Assembly: GCA_021791815.1 (NCBI GenBank)
Contig: JAJYVV010000020.1
Coordinates: 1 to 39,077 of the forward strand
Reading direction: 5' to 3'
Source: Bacillota bacterium
GTDB taxonomy: Bacteria > Bacillota > Sulfobacillia > RBS10-35 > JAJYVN01
DNA: 39,077 nucleotides
The notes under the pieces are model-generated. The model made no database searches and was not told the origin of the DNA. It saw nothing but the letters and a program-made list of their open reading frames with translations. Positions within the stretch are counted from its first letter, which is position 1. Each line of letters begins with the position of its first letter. Shown in pieces: positions 1-11,403 of the stretch. The translations under genes were made by a program, and so were the position numbers.

Positions 1-626
1 CGGGCGACGAGGGCGGGCGCCCGGCCCGCGGCGGCCGCCTCGCGCGCCTGGCGCAGGATGCCGGTGCCGGAGGAGATCGCCTCCCAGCACCCGATCCGCC
101 CGCAACCGCAGCGGTCCGAGCCCTCGGGGGCCAGGAGCATGTGGCCCACTTCGCCGGCCATCAGGCCGGCGCCCCGCAGAAGGCGGCCCCCGGCGACGAC
201 GCCGCCGCCGATCCCGGTCGACACGGTCACATACACCATGTCCGGCTGGCCGCGGCCGGCGCCGAAGCGGTGCTCGCCGAGGGCCGCCGCGTTCGCGTCG
301 TTCTCGATGCGGACCTCCGTGCGCAGGGCCTCGCGCAGCAGGGGCCCGAGCGGGAGCTCCTGGCAGTCCTGCGGAAGGTTGGGCGGGTCGTACAGCATGC
401 CGGAAGCGGGGTCGGTGGGGCCGGGCGCCCCCACGCCCACCCCCGCGCAGGCGGCCGGTGCGAGCCCGGCCGCGCCGGCCGCCTCCCGCGCCGCCGCGAC
501 CAGCGCGGCGACCAGGTCCGCGCTCCCCGTGCGCGGCGTCGGGTGGAGCGCGCGGCCCAGCACGTGCCCGTCCGGCGCGACCGCGAGGGCCAGAATCTTC
601 GTGCCGCCCAGGTCCAGGCCGATCAC
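1..626 (-). CDS. glk: ROK-family glucokinase, N-terminal part (cut by left edge)
   Basis: Only the first 208 codons or so are in the window; the C-terminus lies off the left edge. The product is a ROK-family sugar kinase, most likely glucokinase, which phosphorylates glucose with ATP in the cytoplasm. Visible motifs are the phosphate-binding DLGGTK at residues 5-10, the catalytic-type IENDANAAALGE, the glycine-rich VSTGIGGG, and the zinc-binding ROK signature CGCGRIGCWE. There is no N-terminal helix-turn-helix, so a kinase is favoured over a ROK repressor. The GTG start at 626 has GGAGG at 635-639 on the minus strand, 8 bases upstream. The gene diverges from tatA. Family assignment is firm; exact sugar specificity is inference. 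Confidence 0.9.
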   Translation of the reverse strand, partial: MIGLDLGGTKILALAVAPDGHVLGRALHPTPRTGSADLVAALVAAAREAAGAAGLAPAACAGVGVGAPGPTDPASGMLYDPPNLPQDCQELPLGPLLREALRTEVRIENDANAAALGEHRFGAGRGQPDMVYVTVSTGIGGGVVAGGRLLRGAGLMAGEVGHMLLAPEGSDRCGCGRIGCWEAISSGTGILRQAREAAAAGRAPALVA

Positions 627-1023
627 CGGCCGAGCCTCCGCCAAGGGCGAGACCACCTCCGCAGCGCCAAGGGCCGGACATGCCCCGCACGTGCTTCGCC
701 CGCGCACGGGCGCACTCCTCCGGGCGCCGGCCGGGAAGCCGCCGGCAGGACCGCGCCGGTCCGGCGCGAACTCCTCCGGGCCCGGGACGCCGGCAGGCGG
801 TCCACCCCGACGGACGACTGCGGCCCTTTGGCGGAGGGCGGTCCGGGACGGGCGGGACCGGGCTCCGATCGGGCAGCGGTGCGCGCCGTCCGAGTGGAAA
901 AGCCCCCGATGGGGCCCCGCTGTGGTATCATGGTCGGGTTCACGAGCGGCATCGGCGCGACGTCAAACAGCGTTGGGATCGGCGCGTTCCCGCAGGCGGC
1001 CCTGGAGAGGGGGGTGGGCACAG
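627..1023. other. Divergent intergenic region between glk and tatA
   Basis: About 400 bases lie between the glk start and the tatA start. I see no convincing gene here: the open frames that cross it are GC-driven and have no recognisable protein. It should hold the divergent promoters. The only recognisable element is an extended -10 box on the plus strand at 923-931. Confidence 0.5.
923..931 (+). promoter_or_regulatory. Candidate extended -10 promoter for tatA
   Basis: TGGTATCAT at 923-931 matches an extended -10 element (TG-N-TATNAT). There is no good -35 at the usual distance. It would give a leader of roughly 85 bases before tatA. It stands out as an AT-containing patch in very GC-rich sequence, but the call is weak. 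Confidence 0.35.
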
Positions 1024-1275
1024 ATGTTCGGCGACTTGCTCTCTCCCGTCCACCTTGTCTTGCTCTTGATCGTCGCGCTCCTGATCTTCGGTCCGCGGCG
1101 CCTTCCGGAGCTGGGCAGCGCCGTGGGCAAGACGATCAAGGAATTCCAGAAATCCATGGCCGAGGCGCGCGTCGAGGTCGACAAGGTGGCCGCGACCGTC
1201 ACCAGCGAGGTGAAGGCGCAGCCCGTCCACAGCGCGAGCCCCACGGCCTCCCCGAGCGATTCCAAGCCGAACTGA
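1024..1275 (+). CDS. tatA: Twin-arginine translocase subunit TatA/TatE
   Basis: This is an 83-residue TatA-type protein, which multimerises to form the pore that exports folded proteins with twin-arginine signals. One N-terminal membrane helix (about residues 8-22) is followed by the diagnostic [10 protein letters not shown] at 22-31, the amphipathic helix [15 protein letters not shown], and a polar low-complexity tail. The length is normal for the family. The ATG at 1024 follows a purine-rich AGAGGGGGG ribosome binding site. No tatC is adjacent, so the partner subunit must be elsewhere. The gene appears monocistronic, with a hairpin terminator at 1328-1372. TatA and TatB-like proteins are hard to separate; the short length favours TatA. 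Confidence 0.92.
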   Translation: MFGDLLSPVHLVLLLIVALLIFGPRRLPELGSAVGKTIKEFQKSMAEARVEVDKVAATVTSEVKAQPVHSASPTASPSDSKPN

Positions 1276-1327
1276 GTGGCGGTGCGGCATCCGGTCGAGG
1301 ATGAGGCTTCCCGCTGCGGGGCAGGGA

Positions 1328-1372
1328 GACTACCGTCGCTCCCGTCGGTCGGACGGCGACGGTAGTCCTTTA
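1328..1372 (+). terminator. Intrinsic terminator after tatA
   Basis: A perfect 12-bp inverted repeat (GACTACCGTCGC at 1328-1339, its complement at 1356-1367) is followed by CTTTAT. It starts about 50 bases after the tatA stop. This is the only hairpin in the window with even a short T-rich tail. Confidence 0.75.
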
Positions 1373-1479
1373 TGTGCTCCGGCGCTGCGAGCGAGTACCG
1401 CGGTCGGCGGCGCGCGCGGACCGCCGCGACCCAGCAGCGCCTCGGGCCCATGCACGCGCACCGTCACGGAGGGGGGTAC

Positions 1480-1495
1480 GGGCCGCAAGCGGCCC
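1480..1495 (+). promoter_or_regulatory. Hairpin between ribosome binding site and start codon of the first pyrophosphatase
   Basis: GGGCCG (1480-1485) and CGGCCC (1490-1495) can pair around a CAAG loop. The element sits between a strong Shine-Dalgarno-like GGAGGGGGG at 1468-1476 and the ATG at 1508. If folded, it would shorten the effective spacing from 31 to about 15 bases. The pairing is visible in sequence; a role in translation is inference. Confidence 0.4.
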
Positions 1496-1507
1496 GCACG
1501 GCACGCC

Positions 1508-3517
1508 ATGCAGTCAACGTTCGCCTGGTGGCCCATCGTCGCCGGGGTCCTGGCCGTCCTGGCCGGACTCTATTTTGTGACCTGGGTGATGAAGCATCCC
1601 AAGGGGACGCCGGAGATGGTCAGCATCTCCTCGGCGATCCAGGAAGGCAGCAAGGCCTACCTGATCCGGCAGTACCGCACCGTGCTGATCGTGGCCCTCG
1701 TGCTCTTCGTGGTCATCGGGCTGACGCTGCACTCCTGGCAGACCGCCGGGTTCTTCCTCATCGGCGGCGCCCTCTCCGCCATCGCGGGGTCGAGCGGCAT
1801 GCTCGTCGCCGTGAACGCCAACGTGCGCACGGCCCAGGGGGCCCGGGACGGGCCGGAAGGCGCGCTGGGCATCGCGGTGCGCGGCGGCGCGGTCACCGGG
1901 CTGCTGGTGGTGGGCCTCGGGCTCCTCGGGGTCGGCGTCCTGGACGCCTTGACCCACAACCCGAGTTCCCTCGTCGGCTTCGGGTTCGGCGCCAGCCTCA
2001 TCTCGGCGTTCGCCCGCCTCGGAGGCGGCATCTACACGAAGGCGGCGGACGTCGGCGCCGACCTGGTCGGCAAGATCGAGGCCGGCATCCCGGAGGACGA
2101 CCCGCGCAACCCCGCGGTCGTCGCGGACAACGTGGGGGACAACGTCGGCGACTGCGCGGGGATGGCCGCGGACCTGTTCGAGACCTACGCCGTCACGTCG
2201 GTCGCGACCATGCTCCTCGGCTCGCTGCTGTTCCCCAAGCAGGCCAACGCCGTGTACTTCCCGCTCGTCCTCGGCGCGGTATCCATCGTGACCTCGATCA
2301 TCGGCATCTTCACGGTGACGGCCGGCCGCGGCGGCTCGATCATGGGCCGGCTCTACCGCGGCCTGGGCGTCAGCGCCATCCTGTCGGCGGTCGTGGTGTT
2401 CTTCCTGAGCCGGACCATGATGGGCTGGGACCCGCACGGCTGGTTGCACGTGTTCCTGGCCGCCTTGATCGGGCTCGCCCTGACCGCCGGCCTGATGGTG
2501 GTCACCGACTACTACACCTCGACCCAGTACGCGCCGGTCCGCGGGATCGCGCGGGCCAGCCAGACGGGCCACGCGACGAACATCATCGCCGGCCTGGCCG
2601 TAGGGATGAAGAGCACCGCGCTGCCGGTGCTGCTGATCATGGCCGCGACGCTCGGGGCGTATGCGGCCGCGGGCATCTACGGGGTCGGCGTCGCCGCCAT
2701 GGCCATGCTGTCCCTCGCGGGGATCATCGTGACGCTCGACTCGTTCGGCCCGATCACGGACAACGCGGGCGGCATCGCCGAGATGGCCGGCCTGCCCGAG
2801 TCCGTGCGGGAGATCACGGATGATCTGGACGCGGTCGGCAACACGACCAAGGCCGTGACGAAGGGGTACGCGATCGGCTCGGCCGCCCTGGCCGCGATCG
2901 TCCTGTTCACGTCCTACGTGCACGTCCTCAGCAACCACCTGAACGGCGGCAAGCTCCTGGCCTTCGACCTGAGCAACGTGAACGTGCTGGTCGGCCTCTT
3001 CCTCGGCGGGATCACGCCCTTCCTCTTCGGCGCCCTCTGCATGGAGGCCGTGGGCCGCGCCGCGTACAAGGTGGTCGAGGAGGTCCGCCGCCAGTTCCGG
3101 GAGATTCCGGGGATCATGGAGCGCAGCGCGAAGCCGGACTACGGCAGGGCCGTGGACATCGTCACCGCCGCGGCGTTGCGGGAGATGATGGTCCCGGCGC
3201 TGATCCCCGTCCTGGGCCCGGTGCTGGTCGGCCTCATCCTGGGCAGCCGCGCCCTGGGCGGCATGCTGGTCGGGGCGATCGTCACCGGACTGTTCATGGC
3301 CGTGCAGATGACGGCGGGCGGCGGCGCTTGGGACAACGCCAAGAAGTACATCGAGTCGGGCAACTACGGGGGGAAGGGTACCCCGGCCCATGCGGCGGCC
3401 GTCACCGGCGACACCGTCGGCGACCCATACAAGGACACCGCGGGACCGGCGATCAACCCCATGATCAAGATCATCAACATCGTGGCCCTGCTGCTGGCCC
3501 CGGTCCTCCTGCGCTAG
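1508..3517 (+). CDS. hppA: Membrane pyrophosphatase, K+-independent (proton-pumping) type
   Basis: This 669-residue integral membrane protein hydrolyses pyrophosphate and couples it to ion export across the cytoplasmic membrane. The substrate-binding motif DVGADLVGK begins at residue 181, followed by PEDDPRNP and [20 protein letters not shown] second acidic cluster, [11 protein letters not shown], and a third, [17 protein letters not shown], complete the Mg-PPi site. The loop [10 protein letters not shown] (residues 444-453) carries Lys448 and Thr451; in this family that pair marks the K+-independent class, which pumps protons. [14 protein letters not shown] is also typical of that class. The ATG at 1508 is the only plausible start before the first membrane helix, although the best ribosome binding site is 31 bases upstream. 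A paralogue of the other class lies at 5439-7460. Confidence 0.93.
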   Translation: MQSTFAWWPIVAGVLAVLAGLYFVTWVMKHPKGTPEMVSISSAIQEGSKAYLIRQYRTVLIVALVLFVVIGLTLHSWQTAGFFLIGGALSAIAGSSGMLVAVNANVRTAQGARDGPEGALGIAVRGGAVTGLLVVGLGLLGVGVLDALTHNPSSLVGFGFGASLISAFARLGGGIYTKAADVGADLVGKIEAGIPEDDPRNPAVVADNVGDNVGDCAGMAADLFETYAVTSVATMLLGSLLFPKQANAVYFPLVLGAVSIVTSIIGIFTVTAGRGGSIMGRLYRGLGVSAILSAVVVFFLSRTMMGWDPHGWLHVFLAALIGLALTAGLMVVTDYYTSTQYAPVRGIARASQTGHATNIIAGLAVGMKSTALPVLLIMAATLGAYAAAGIYGVGVAAMAMLSLAGIIVTLDSFGPITDNAGGIAEMAGLPESVREITDDLDAVGNTTKAVTKGYAIGSAALAAIVLFTSYVHVLSNHLNGGKLLAFDLSNVNVLVGLFLGGITPFLFGALCMEAVGRAAYKVVEEVRRQFREIPGIMERSAKPDYGRAVDIVTAAALREMMVPALIPVLGPVLVGLILGSRALGGMLVGAIVTGLFMAVQMTAGGGAWDNAKKYIESGNYGGKGTPAHAAAVTGDTVGDPYKDTAGPAINPMIKIINIVALLLAPVLLR

Positions 3518-3543
3518 GCCCGGGTGGCCGCCCGGCCGTCGCG

Positions 3544-3591
3544 GCCCGAAGGCACGGGCGCCCCCGCGGAGGGGCGCCCGTGCCTTCGGGC
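3544..3591. terminator. Perfect 21-bp hairpin after hppA
   Basis: Arms at 3544-3564 and 3571-3591 are perfectly complementary over 21 bp with a 6-base loop. It begins 27 bases after the hppA stop and ends 80 bases before hflX. There is no T-run after it. It is most likely a terminator or an mRNA 3'-end stabiliser. Confidence 0.65.
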
Positions 3592-3671
3592 ACCATCCCC
3601 GGGGCACGCGCCATCGCCGCAGCGCCGGGGGCCGGTCCCCCCGCCCCGTGAAGCGCGAGGGAGGGATGCCC

Positions 3672-5003
3672 ATGGCCGCAAGCGTCGGCGCGCCCGGCGA
3701 ACGGGCGGTCCTGGCGTGCATCGCCGGACCCCCGGGCGGCTGGAGCCTGGACGACGAGATGGCGGAACTGGAAGAGCTGGCCCGGGGGGCCGGCGCCGAG
3801 CCGGCCGCGGCCGTCATCCAGCGCCAGCCGAAGTATCATTCGGCGACGCTCTTCGGCAAGGGCAAGGTCGAGGAGATCGCGGCCGCGGTCGCCGCGGAGG
3901 CCGCCACCGTCGTCCTCTGCTCCCGCAACCTCTCGCCCCGGCAGCAACTCCACCTGCAGGAGGCCGTGTCCTGCAAGGTGATCGACCGCACCAGGCTGAT
4001 CCTGGACATCTTCGCCGCGCGCGCCCGCAGCCGGGAGGGCCGGCTCCAGGTCGAACTGGCTCAGCTGCTCTACCTCCTGCCCCGTCTCACCGGCCTGGGG
4101 CGCGACCTCTCCCGGACGGGCGGCGGCATCGGCACCCGCGGACCCGGTGAGACCCAGCTGGAGACGGACCGCAGGCGGGTCCGCACCCGGATCGCGGCCC
4201 TGCGCCGGGAGATCGCCGAGGTCGCTGCCACCCGGGAGGTCCAGCGCGGGGGCCGTCGCCGCCACGGGATGCCCCTCGTGGCCCTCGTCGGATACACCAA
4301 CGCCGGCAAGAGCACGCTGCACCGGGCGCTCTGCGGCTCGGACGTGTTCGTCGCGGATCAGCTCTTCGCCACCCTGGATCCGACCACCCGGCAGATGGGA
4401 CTGCCCGGCGGCCGCGCGGCGCTGCTCACCGACACGGTCGGGTTCGTCCACGACCTGCCCCACGACCTCGTCGCGGCCTTCTCGGCGACCTTGGAGGAGA
4501 TCCGCCAAGCCGACCTCCTGCTCGAGGTGGTGGACCAGAGCCACCCGCGCGCCGCGGAGCAACGGGACACGGTCGACGCCGTCCTCGGCGAGCTGGGCGC
4601 CGCCGACCTCCCGCGCATCGTCGTCTGGAACAAGGCGGATCGGCCCCATGCCGCCGGGCTCGCTCCGGATCCTTGGGAAGGCGCCGCCTCGGTTCCCGCC
4701 GTCCGGGTCTCCGCCCTCCGGGGCGACGGGCTCGATGCGCTCCGCACCCTGATGGCCGCCCGCCTGCCCGACGCGCGGCAGGAGGTCGCCGCCCTGTTGC
4801 CCTTCGGTTCCGAGGCGCTGGTGGAAGCCGTGCGGCGCCAGGGGGACCTGCTCTCGCTCGCCTACGAGGCCGGCGGGATCCGCATCTCCGCCCGCTGCGC
4901 ACCGCAGCTGGCGGCCCGGCTGACGGCCGCCGCGGCCGTCCCCGGGGCGGCGGCCCCGGATGCGGGCGCCGCCCCAGGACTGGGAACGCAGCCGCCGCCG
5001 TGA
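3672..5003 (+). CDS. hflX: Ribosome-associated GTPase HflX
   Basis: This 443-residue GTPase matches HflX, which binds the 50S subunit and splits or rescues stalled ribosomes. The N-terminal domain contains YHSATLFGKGKVEEI and the conserved glycine-rich GGGIGTRGPGETQLETDRR, followed by a helical linker. The G domain has Walker A GYTNAGKS at residues 207-214, DTVGF (G3) and NKAD (G4). Start choice: the ATG at 3672 has GGAGGG about 6 bases upstream; in-frame GTG 3648 and ATG 3666 are less well placed. The gene converges on the spore protein gene with a shared hairpin between them. It is separated from hppA by a strong hairpin, so it is probably transcribed on its own. Confidence 0.95.
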   Translation: MAASVGAPGERAVLACIAGPPGGWSLDDEMAELEELARGAGAEPAAAVIQRQPKYHSATLFGKGKVEEIAAAVAAEAATVVLCSRNLSPRQQLHLQEAVSCKVIDRTRLILDIFAARARSREGRLQVELAQLLYLLPRLTGLGRDLSRTGGGIGTRGPGETQLETDRRRVRTRIAALRREIAEVAATREVQRGGRRRHGMPLVALVGYTNAGKSTLHRALCGSDVFVADQLFATLDPTTRQMGLPGGRAALLTDTVGFVHDLPHDLVAAFSATLEEIRQADLLLEVVDQSHPRAAEQRDTVDAVLGELGAADLPRIVVWNKADRPHAAGLAPDPWEGAASVPAVRVSALRGDGLDALRTLMAARLPDARQEVAALLPFGSEALVEAVRRQGDLLSLAYEAGGIRISARCAPQLAARLTAAAAVPGAAAPDAGAAPGLGTQPPP

Positions 5004-5013
5004 GCGCGGGAAG

Positions 5014-5041
5014 GGCCACGAGGGACGCCTCCCTCGTGGCC
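5014..5041. terminator. Bidirectional hairpin between hflX and the spore protein gene
   Basis: A perfect 12-bp stem (GGCCACGAGGGA at 5014-5025, complement at 5030-5041) with a 4-base loop lies in the 65-base gap between two converging genes. It can serve both, although neither side has a T-run. Confidence 0.7.
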
Positions 5042-5068
5042 ACCGGCGCGTGGGCTCCCGCCGCGGGA

Positions 5069-5287
5069 CTACCGGTGGGCTCCCAGCTGCTGTTCCGCCA
5101 TCTCGATCATGCGGCGCACCATGTGTCCGCCGACGGCGCCGTTCTGGCGCGAGGGGATGTCGCCCCCATACCCGCCGCTGGCCCCGTAGTCGACCCCCAA
5201 CTCGGCCGCGACCTCGTACTTCAGATGCTCCAAAGCCTGGCGCGCCGTGGGCTGCACCGGCTGATTGCTGCGCTGACCCTGAGCCAT
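5069..5287 (-). CDS. Small acid-soluble spore protein, alpha/beta type
   Basis: This 72-residue protein belongs to the alpha/beta SASP family, which coats and protects DNA in the dormant spore and is degraded at germination. The first signature, HLKYEVAAELGVDYG, contains the expected germination-protease cleavage site between Glu25 and Val26. The second, PSRQNGAVGGHMVRRMIEMAE at about 45-65, is the family's conserved C-terminal block. The region between is glycine-rich (ASGGYGGD). The ATG at 5287 has an excellent GGAGGTGA ribosome binding site at 5291-5298. I could not identify a clear sigma-G promoter. Its presence is the strongest evidence in the window that the organism makes endospores. 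Confidence 0.95.
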   Translation of the reverse strand: MAQGQRSNQPVQPTARQALEHLKYEVAAELGVDYGASGGYGGDIPSRQNGAVGGHMVRRMIEMAEQQLGAHR

Positions 5288-5373
5288 CGCGGGTCACCTC
5301 CGCCCGCTAACGTGCCTCGCCGGGCCGGCGCTGAGCCTGCGAACATCCGGCGCCCGTGGCAGAAAGCCACGAC

Positions 5374-5420
5374 GCCACGGGCCGGCCGCCCGGAGCTGGG
5401 CGCGGTGGCCGGCCCGTGGC
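5374..5420 (-). terminator. Hairpin after the second pyrophosphatase
   Basis: A perfect 14-bp stem (GCCACGGGCCGGCC at 5374-5387, complement at 5407-5420) lies 18 bases downstream of the 5439-7460 gene on the minus strand, ahead of the spore protein gene. There is no T-run. It is probably a terminator that isolates the spore gene from read-through. Confidence 0.6.
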
Positions 5421-5438
5421 CCGGGGACGCCGCGGCCG

Positions 5439-7460
5439 TCACCGCCGGAACAGGGGCACGAAGACCAGCGCCACGATCGACATGAGTTTGATCAGGATGT
5501 TGAGCGCCGGACCGGCCGTGTCCTTGAGCGGGTCGCCCACCGTGTCCGCGGTGACGGCCGCGGCGTGCGCCGGCGTCCCCTTCCCGCCGAAGGCGCCGGC
5601 CTCGATGTACTTCTTGGCGTTGTCCATCGCGCCGCCCGCGTTGGCCATCTGCAGCGCCAGGGCGACGCCCCCGAGCAGCGCGCCGGCGAGCAGCCCCGCC
5701 ACGGCGGCCCGCCCGAAGACGAGGCCGGTCAGCAACGGTAGGCCCACGGCCAGGACGCCCGGGAGCCGCATCTCGCGCAGGGCCGCGCGGGTGCTGATGT
5801 CGACGCAGCGCCCGTAGTCCGGGCGCGCCCCGCCCCGCAGGATCGCCGGGCGGGCCGCGAATTGCCGCCGCACCTCCGCCACCAGCTCGAAGGCCGTCCG
5901 CCCCACCGCGCGGAGGGCGGCCGCCGAGAAGAGGAAGGGGACGCTGGCGCCCACGAGCGCGCCCGCCACGACCGAGGGCTCCAGCAGGTCGATGGCCCGG
6001 AGGTGGGCCTCCGCGGCGTAGGCGGCGAAAAGCGCCAGGGCGGTCAAGGCCGCCGACCCGATGGCGATGCCCTTGCCGACGGCGGCGGTGGTGTTGCCGA
6101 CGGCGTCGAGGCGATCCGTGCGCTCCCGCACGTCGGGCGGCAGGCCTGCCATCTCGGCGATGCCGCCCGCGTTGTCGGCGATGGGCCCGTACCCGTCGAC
6201 CGCCAGCACCATCGCGGTCGGGGCCAGCATGCCCACGGCGGCCAGGGCCACCCCATACAGCCCGGCCAGGGCATGGGCGCCCAGGATCGCCAGCGCGGCG
6301 GCGGCGGCGGGCAGGACGACGGAAGCCATGCCCAGCGCCAGGCCCTCGATGACGGCGACGGCCGGGCCGGAGCCGGCGGCCTTCGCGACGGCGACGACGG
6401 GCGGCCGGCCGCCTCCGGTCGCCCGCTCCGTGAGCCACCCGATCACCAGGGCGAGGAGCAGGCCCAGCGCGACGGCGCCGAAATCCCGGGCCGACCCGTA
6501 GAGCACGCCGGCGGCCCACCACGCCCCGGCGACGAACAGAGCGCCCGTTACGAGCATGCCGCGGCGGAGCGCGCCGGCGGGATCCGCCGCGGCCGTGGCC
6601 TGCACGAGAAGGCACCCGGCCCAGGCGCTCCCGATGCCCACCGCGCACAGCAGCAGGGGCAGGATCAGCTCGGGGCGCCCGGCGCCGCCGGCCGCGCCGA
6701 TGGCCAGCGCGGCCACGAGGGCGCCCACGTACGACTCAAAGAGGTCGGCCCCCATGCCGGCCACGTCGCCCACGTTGTCGCCGACGTTATCCGCAATCGC
6801 GGCGGGATTGCGGGCGTCGTCCTCCGGCAGAGCGCTCTCGATCTTGCCGACGAGGTCGGCACCGACATCGGCCCCCTTGGTGAAGATGCCGCCGCCCACC
6901 CGGGCGAAGAGCGCCACGGTCGACGCGCCCAGGGCGAATCCGCTCACGCTGTCGACGCTGGCCGGCGCGGCGGGGTTGCCGTAGGCGAGCAGCAGGAGCG
7001 CCATGCCACCCAGGCCCAGGCCGGCGACGGTAAAGCCCAGGACGCCGCCGCCGGCGAAGGCGATGCGCAGCGCCGGTCCCAGCCCGCGGCGCGCCGCCTC
7101 GGCGGTGCGCACGTTGGCGCACGTGGCGACGCGCATGCCCGCGTATCCCGACGCCAGCGAGGCCGCGGCCCCGGCGACGAAGGCCAGGGCGGTGGCGGGC
7201 CCCAGTCCCGGGTGGCCGAGCCGCCCGGCCAGCAGGAGCAGCCCCGCCAGCACGGCCACGAAGAGGGCGACCGAGCCGTAGGCGCGCGACAGGAAGGCCG
7301 ACGCGCCCTCCGCGATGGCGCCGGCGACCATGGCCATCCGCCGGTCCCCCGGCGGATGACGGACCAGGCGGGCGGCGCTCCACGCGGCCCAGGCCAGCGC
7401 GAGCACCGCCGCCAGGACCGCGAACGCAAAGGCCAGTTCGTCCCGCGACACGGCCACCAT
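5439..7460 (-). CDS. hppA: Membrane pyrophosphatase, K+-dependent type
   Basis: This 673-residue polytopic protein is a second pyrophosphate-driven ion pump. It has [47 protein letters not shown] and DTVGDPLKDTAGPALN, so the catalytic site looks intact. The loop GNTTAAVGKG (455-464) has Ala459 and Gly462 where the neighbour at 1508-3517 has Lys and Thr. Known biochemistry of the family links that Ala/Gly pair to the K+-dependent class, which contains both Na+ and H+ pumps; which ion is moved cannot be read here. The ATG at 7460 has GGAGGG about 11 bases upstream, and upstream in-frame starts lack family similarity. It diverges from the MntP-like gene. Confidence 0.92.
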   Translation of the reverse strand: MVAVSRDELAFAFAVLAAVLALAWAAWSAARLVRHPPGDRRMAMVAGAIAEGASAFLSRAYGSVALFVAVLAGLLLLAGRLGHPGLGPATALAFVAGAAASLASGYAGMRVATCANVRTAEAARRGLGPALRIAFAGGGVLGFTVAGLGLGGMALLLLAYGNPAAPASVDSVSGFALGASTVALFARVGGGIFTKGADVGADLVGKIESALPEDDARNPAAIADNVGDNVGDVAGMGADLFESYVGALVAALAIGAAGGAGRPELILPLLLCAVGIGSAWAGCLLVQATAAADPAGALRRGMLVTGALFVAGAWWAAGVLYGSARDFGAVALGLLLALVIGWLTERATGGGRPPVVAVAKAAGSGPAVAVIEGLALGMASVVLPAAAAALAILGAHALAGLYGVALAAVGMLAPTAMVLAVDGYGPIADNAGGIAEMAGLPPDVRERTDRLDAVGNTTAAVGKGIAIGSAALTALALFAAYAAEAHLRAIDLLEPSVVAGALVGASVPFLFSAAALRAVGRTAFELVAEVRRQFAARPAILRGGARPDYGRCVDISTRAALREMRLPGVLAVGLPLLTGLVFGRAAVAGLLAGALLGGVALALQMANAGGAMDNAKKYIEAGAFGGKGTPAHAAAVTADTVGDPLKDTAGPALNILIKLMSIVALVFVPLFRR

Positions 7461-7576
7461 GCCCGGCACCGCCCTCCGCTTGGCCCGCCCTCCGCCATCC
7501 GGACTCGGGCCGGGGCGCGCCCCTGGCCGCGCGCCGGCGGAGCATCGATACGTGCCCGTCCCGCGGTGCATGCCGC

Positions 7577-7599
7577 CCCCGGGGCGAAGGGCCCCGGGG
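7577..7599. repeat. Inverted repeat in a divergent promoter region
   Basis: CCCCGGGGC (7577-7585) and GCCCCGGGG (7591-7599) form a 9-bp inverted repeat with a 5-base spacer. It lies in the 203-base gap between the diverging pyrophosphatase and MntP-like genes. It could be an operator or simply GC-rich structure. I see no good -35/-10 pair and no manganese riboswitch in this gap. Confidence 0.35.
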
Positions 7600-7663
7600 C
7601 GCCATACCGAATGCTCCCGTTTGGCCATCGCGGTTCGCCGCCCGGAGGGAGGGGGCCCGGCCC

Positions 7664-8230
7664 GTGCTGATGCTGGCCGCCTCCGTGCTGGTGGTGGCGC
7701 TTGGGCTGGACAACGCCGCGCTCGCCGCCGCGCTCGCCGAATCGCGCGAGGGCGCGCGGCGGGCGATCCCGTATGGCCTTGCGGCCACCGGGCTGGCCGG
7801 CCTGGGCCTGGCCCTGGGCCGCCTCACGCGCCAGTACGCCGGCGACTGGACGCCGCTGCTGGGCGTGGTGATCGTGTTCGCCCTCTGGATGGATGCGATG
7901 CGCGCCTGGAGCCGCGGCCTGCCCCGCACCTCCGCGGCCCCGCCCCCCGGCACGTCGTGGTGGCTCGCGGCCGCCCTGGCGTGCGCGGCCAGCCTCGACG
8001 AATTGGGTGTGGGCTTCGCGCTGGGGGGCCTGAAGGTCGGGCCCGCCGGCGGCTGGTTGGTGGCGTGCGCGGCCGAGACCGCGCTCGGCTGGCTCCTCGG
8101 GCTGCGGCTCCCCGCCGGCCTGGACGGGGGCGGCCGCCGGCTCCTGCTCTTCGGCGCCCTCGCGCTCTTCGCCGGCTACAGCCTCACGCTGCTGGGCTCG
8201 GTCGCCCTGGCGCCGCCGGGCGGGGCATGA
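7664..8230 (+). CDS. Small polytopic membrane protein, MntP-like (possible manganese efflux)
   Basis: This is a 188-residue, almost wholly hydrophobic protein with about six membrane segments. Two internal repeats each carry an aspartate in a helix: ALGLDNAALAAALA near the N-terminus and ASLDELGVGFALGGLK in the middle. That layout and length resemble the MntP (DUF204) manganese exporters, whose repeats read roughly MDAFA and IDALAVG. The match is partial, so metal efflux is inference and other DedA/TerC/LysE-like exporters remain possible. The GTG at 7664 has GGAGGGAGGGGG 8 bases upstream; an ATG two codons later is the alternative. It converges on secG. Confidence 0.65.
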   Translation: MLMLAASVLVVALGLDNAALAAALAESREGARRAIPYGLAATGLAGLGLALGRLTRQYAGDWTPLLGVVIVFALWMDAMRAWSRGLPRTSAAPPPGTSWWLAAALACAASLDELGVGFALGGLKVGPAGGWLVACAAETALGWLLGLRLPAGLDGGGRRLLLFGALALFAGYSLTLLGSVALAPPGGA

Positions 8231-8238
8231 CGCAGCGG

Positions 8239-8270
8239 CCCGCGGGCGGTGCGCATGGCCCGCCCGCGGG
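8239..8270. terminator. Bidirectional hairpin between MntP-like gene and secG
   Basis: CCCGCGGGCGG at 8239-8249 pairs perfectly with 8260-8270 over 11 bp around a 10-base loop, in the 61-base gap between two converging genes. No T-run follows on either strand. Confidence 0.6.
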
Positions 8271-8291
8271 ACCGCCCCGCTCCTCCGCCGA

Positions 8292-11402
<3,111 letters not shown>

Positions 11403-11403
<1 letters not shown>

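Noticed and set aside
58-1304. Plus-strand frames across the glucokinase and tatA region (about 390-405 codons)
   Set aside because: Only the last 83 codons, tatA, resemble a protein; the upstream portion is the antisense of the ROK kinase.
1514-3817. A 767-codon frame antisense to the first pyrophosphatase
   Set aside because: It mirrors hppA codons and carries no protein signature.
7461-7663. Possible manganese (yybP-ykoY) riboswitch ahead of the MntP-like gene
   Set aside because: The conserved core bases of that riboswitch are not present; only a 9-bp inverted repeat is seen.
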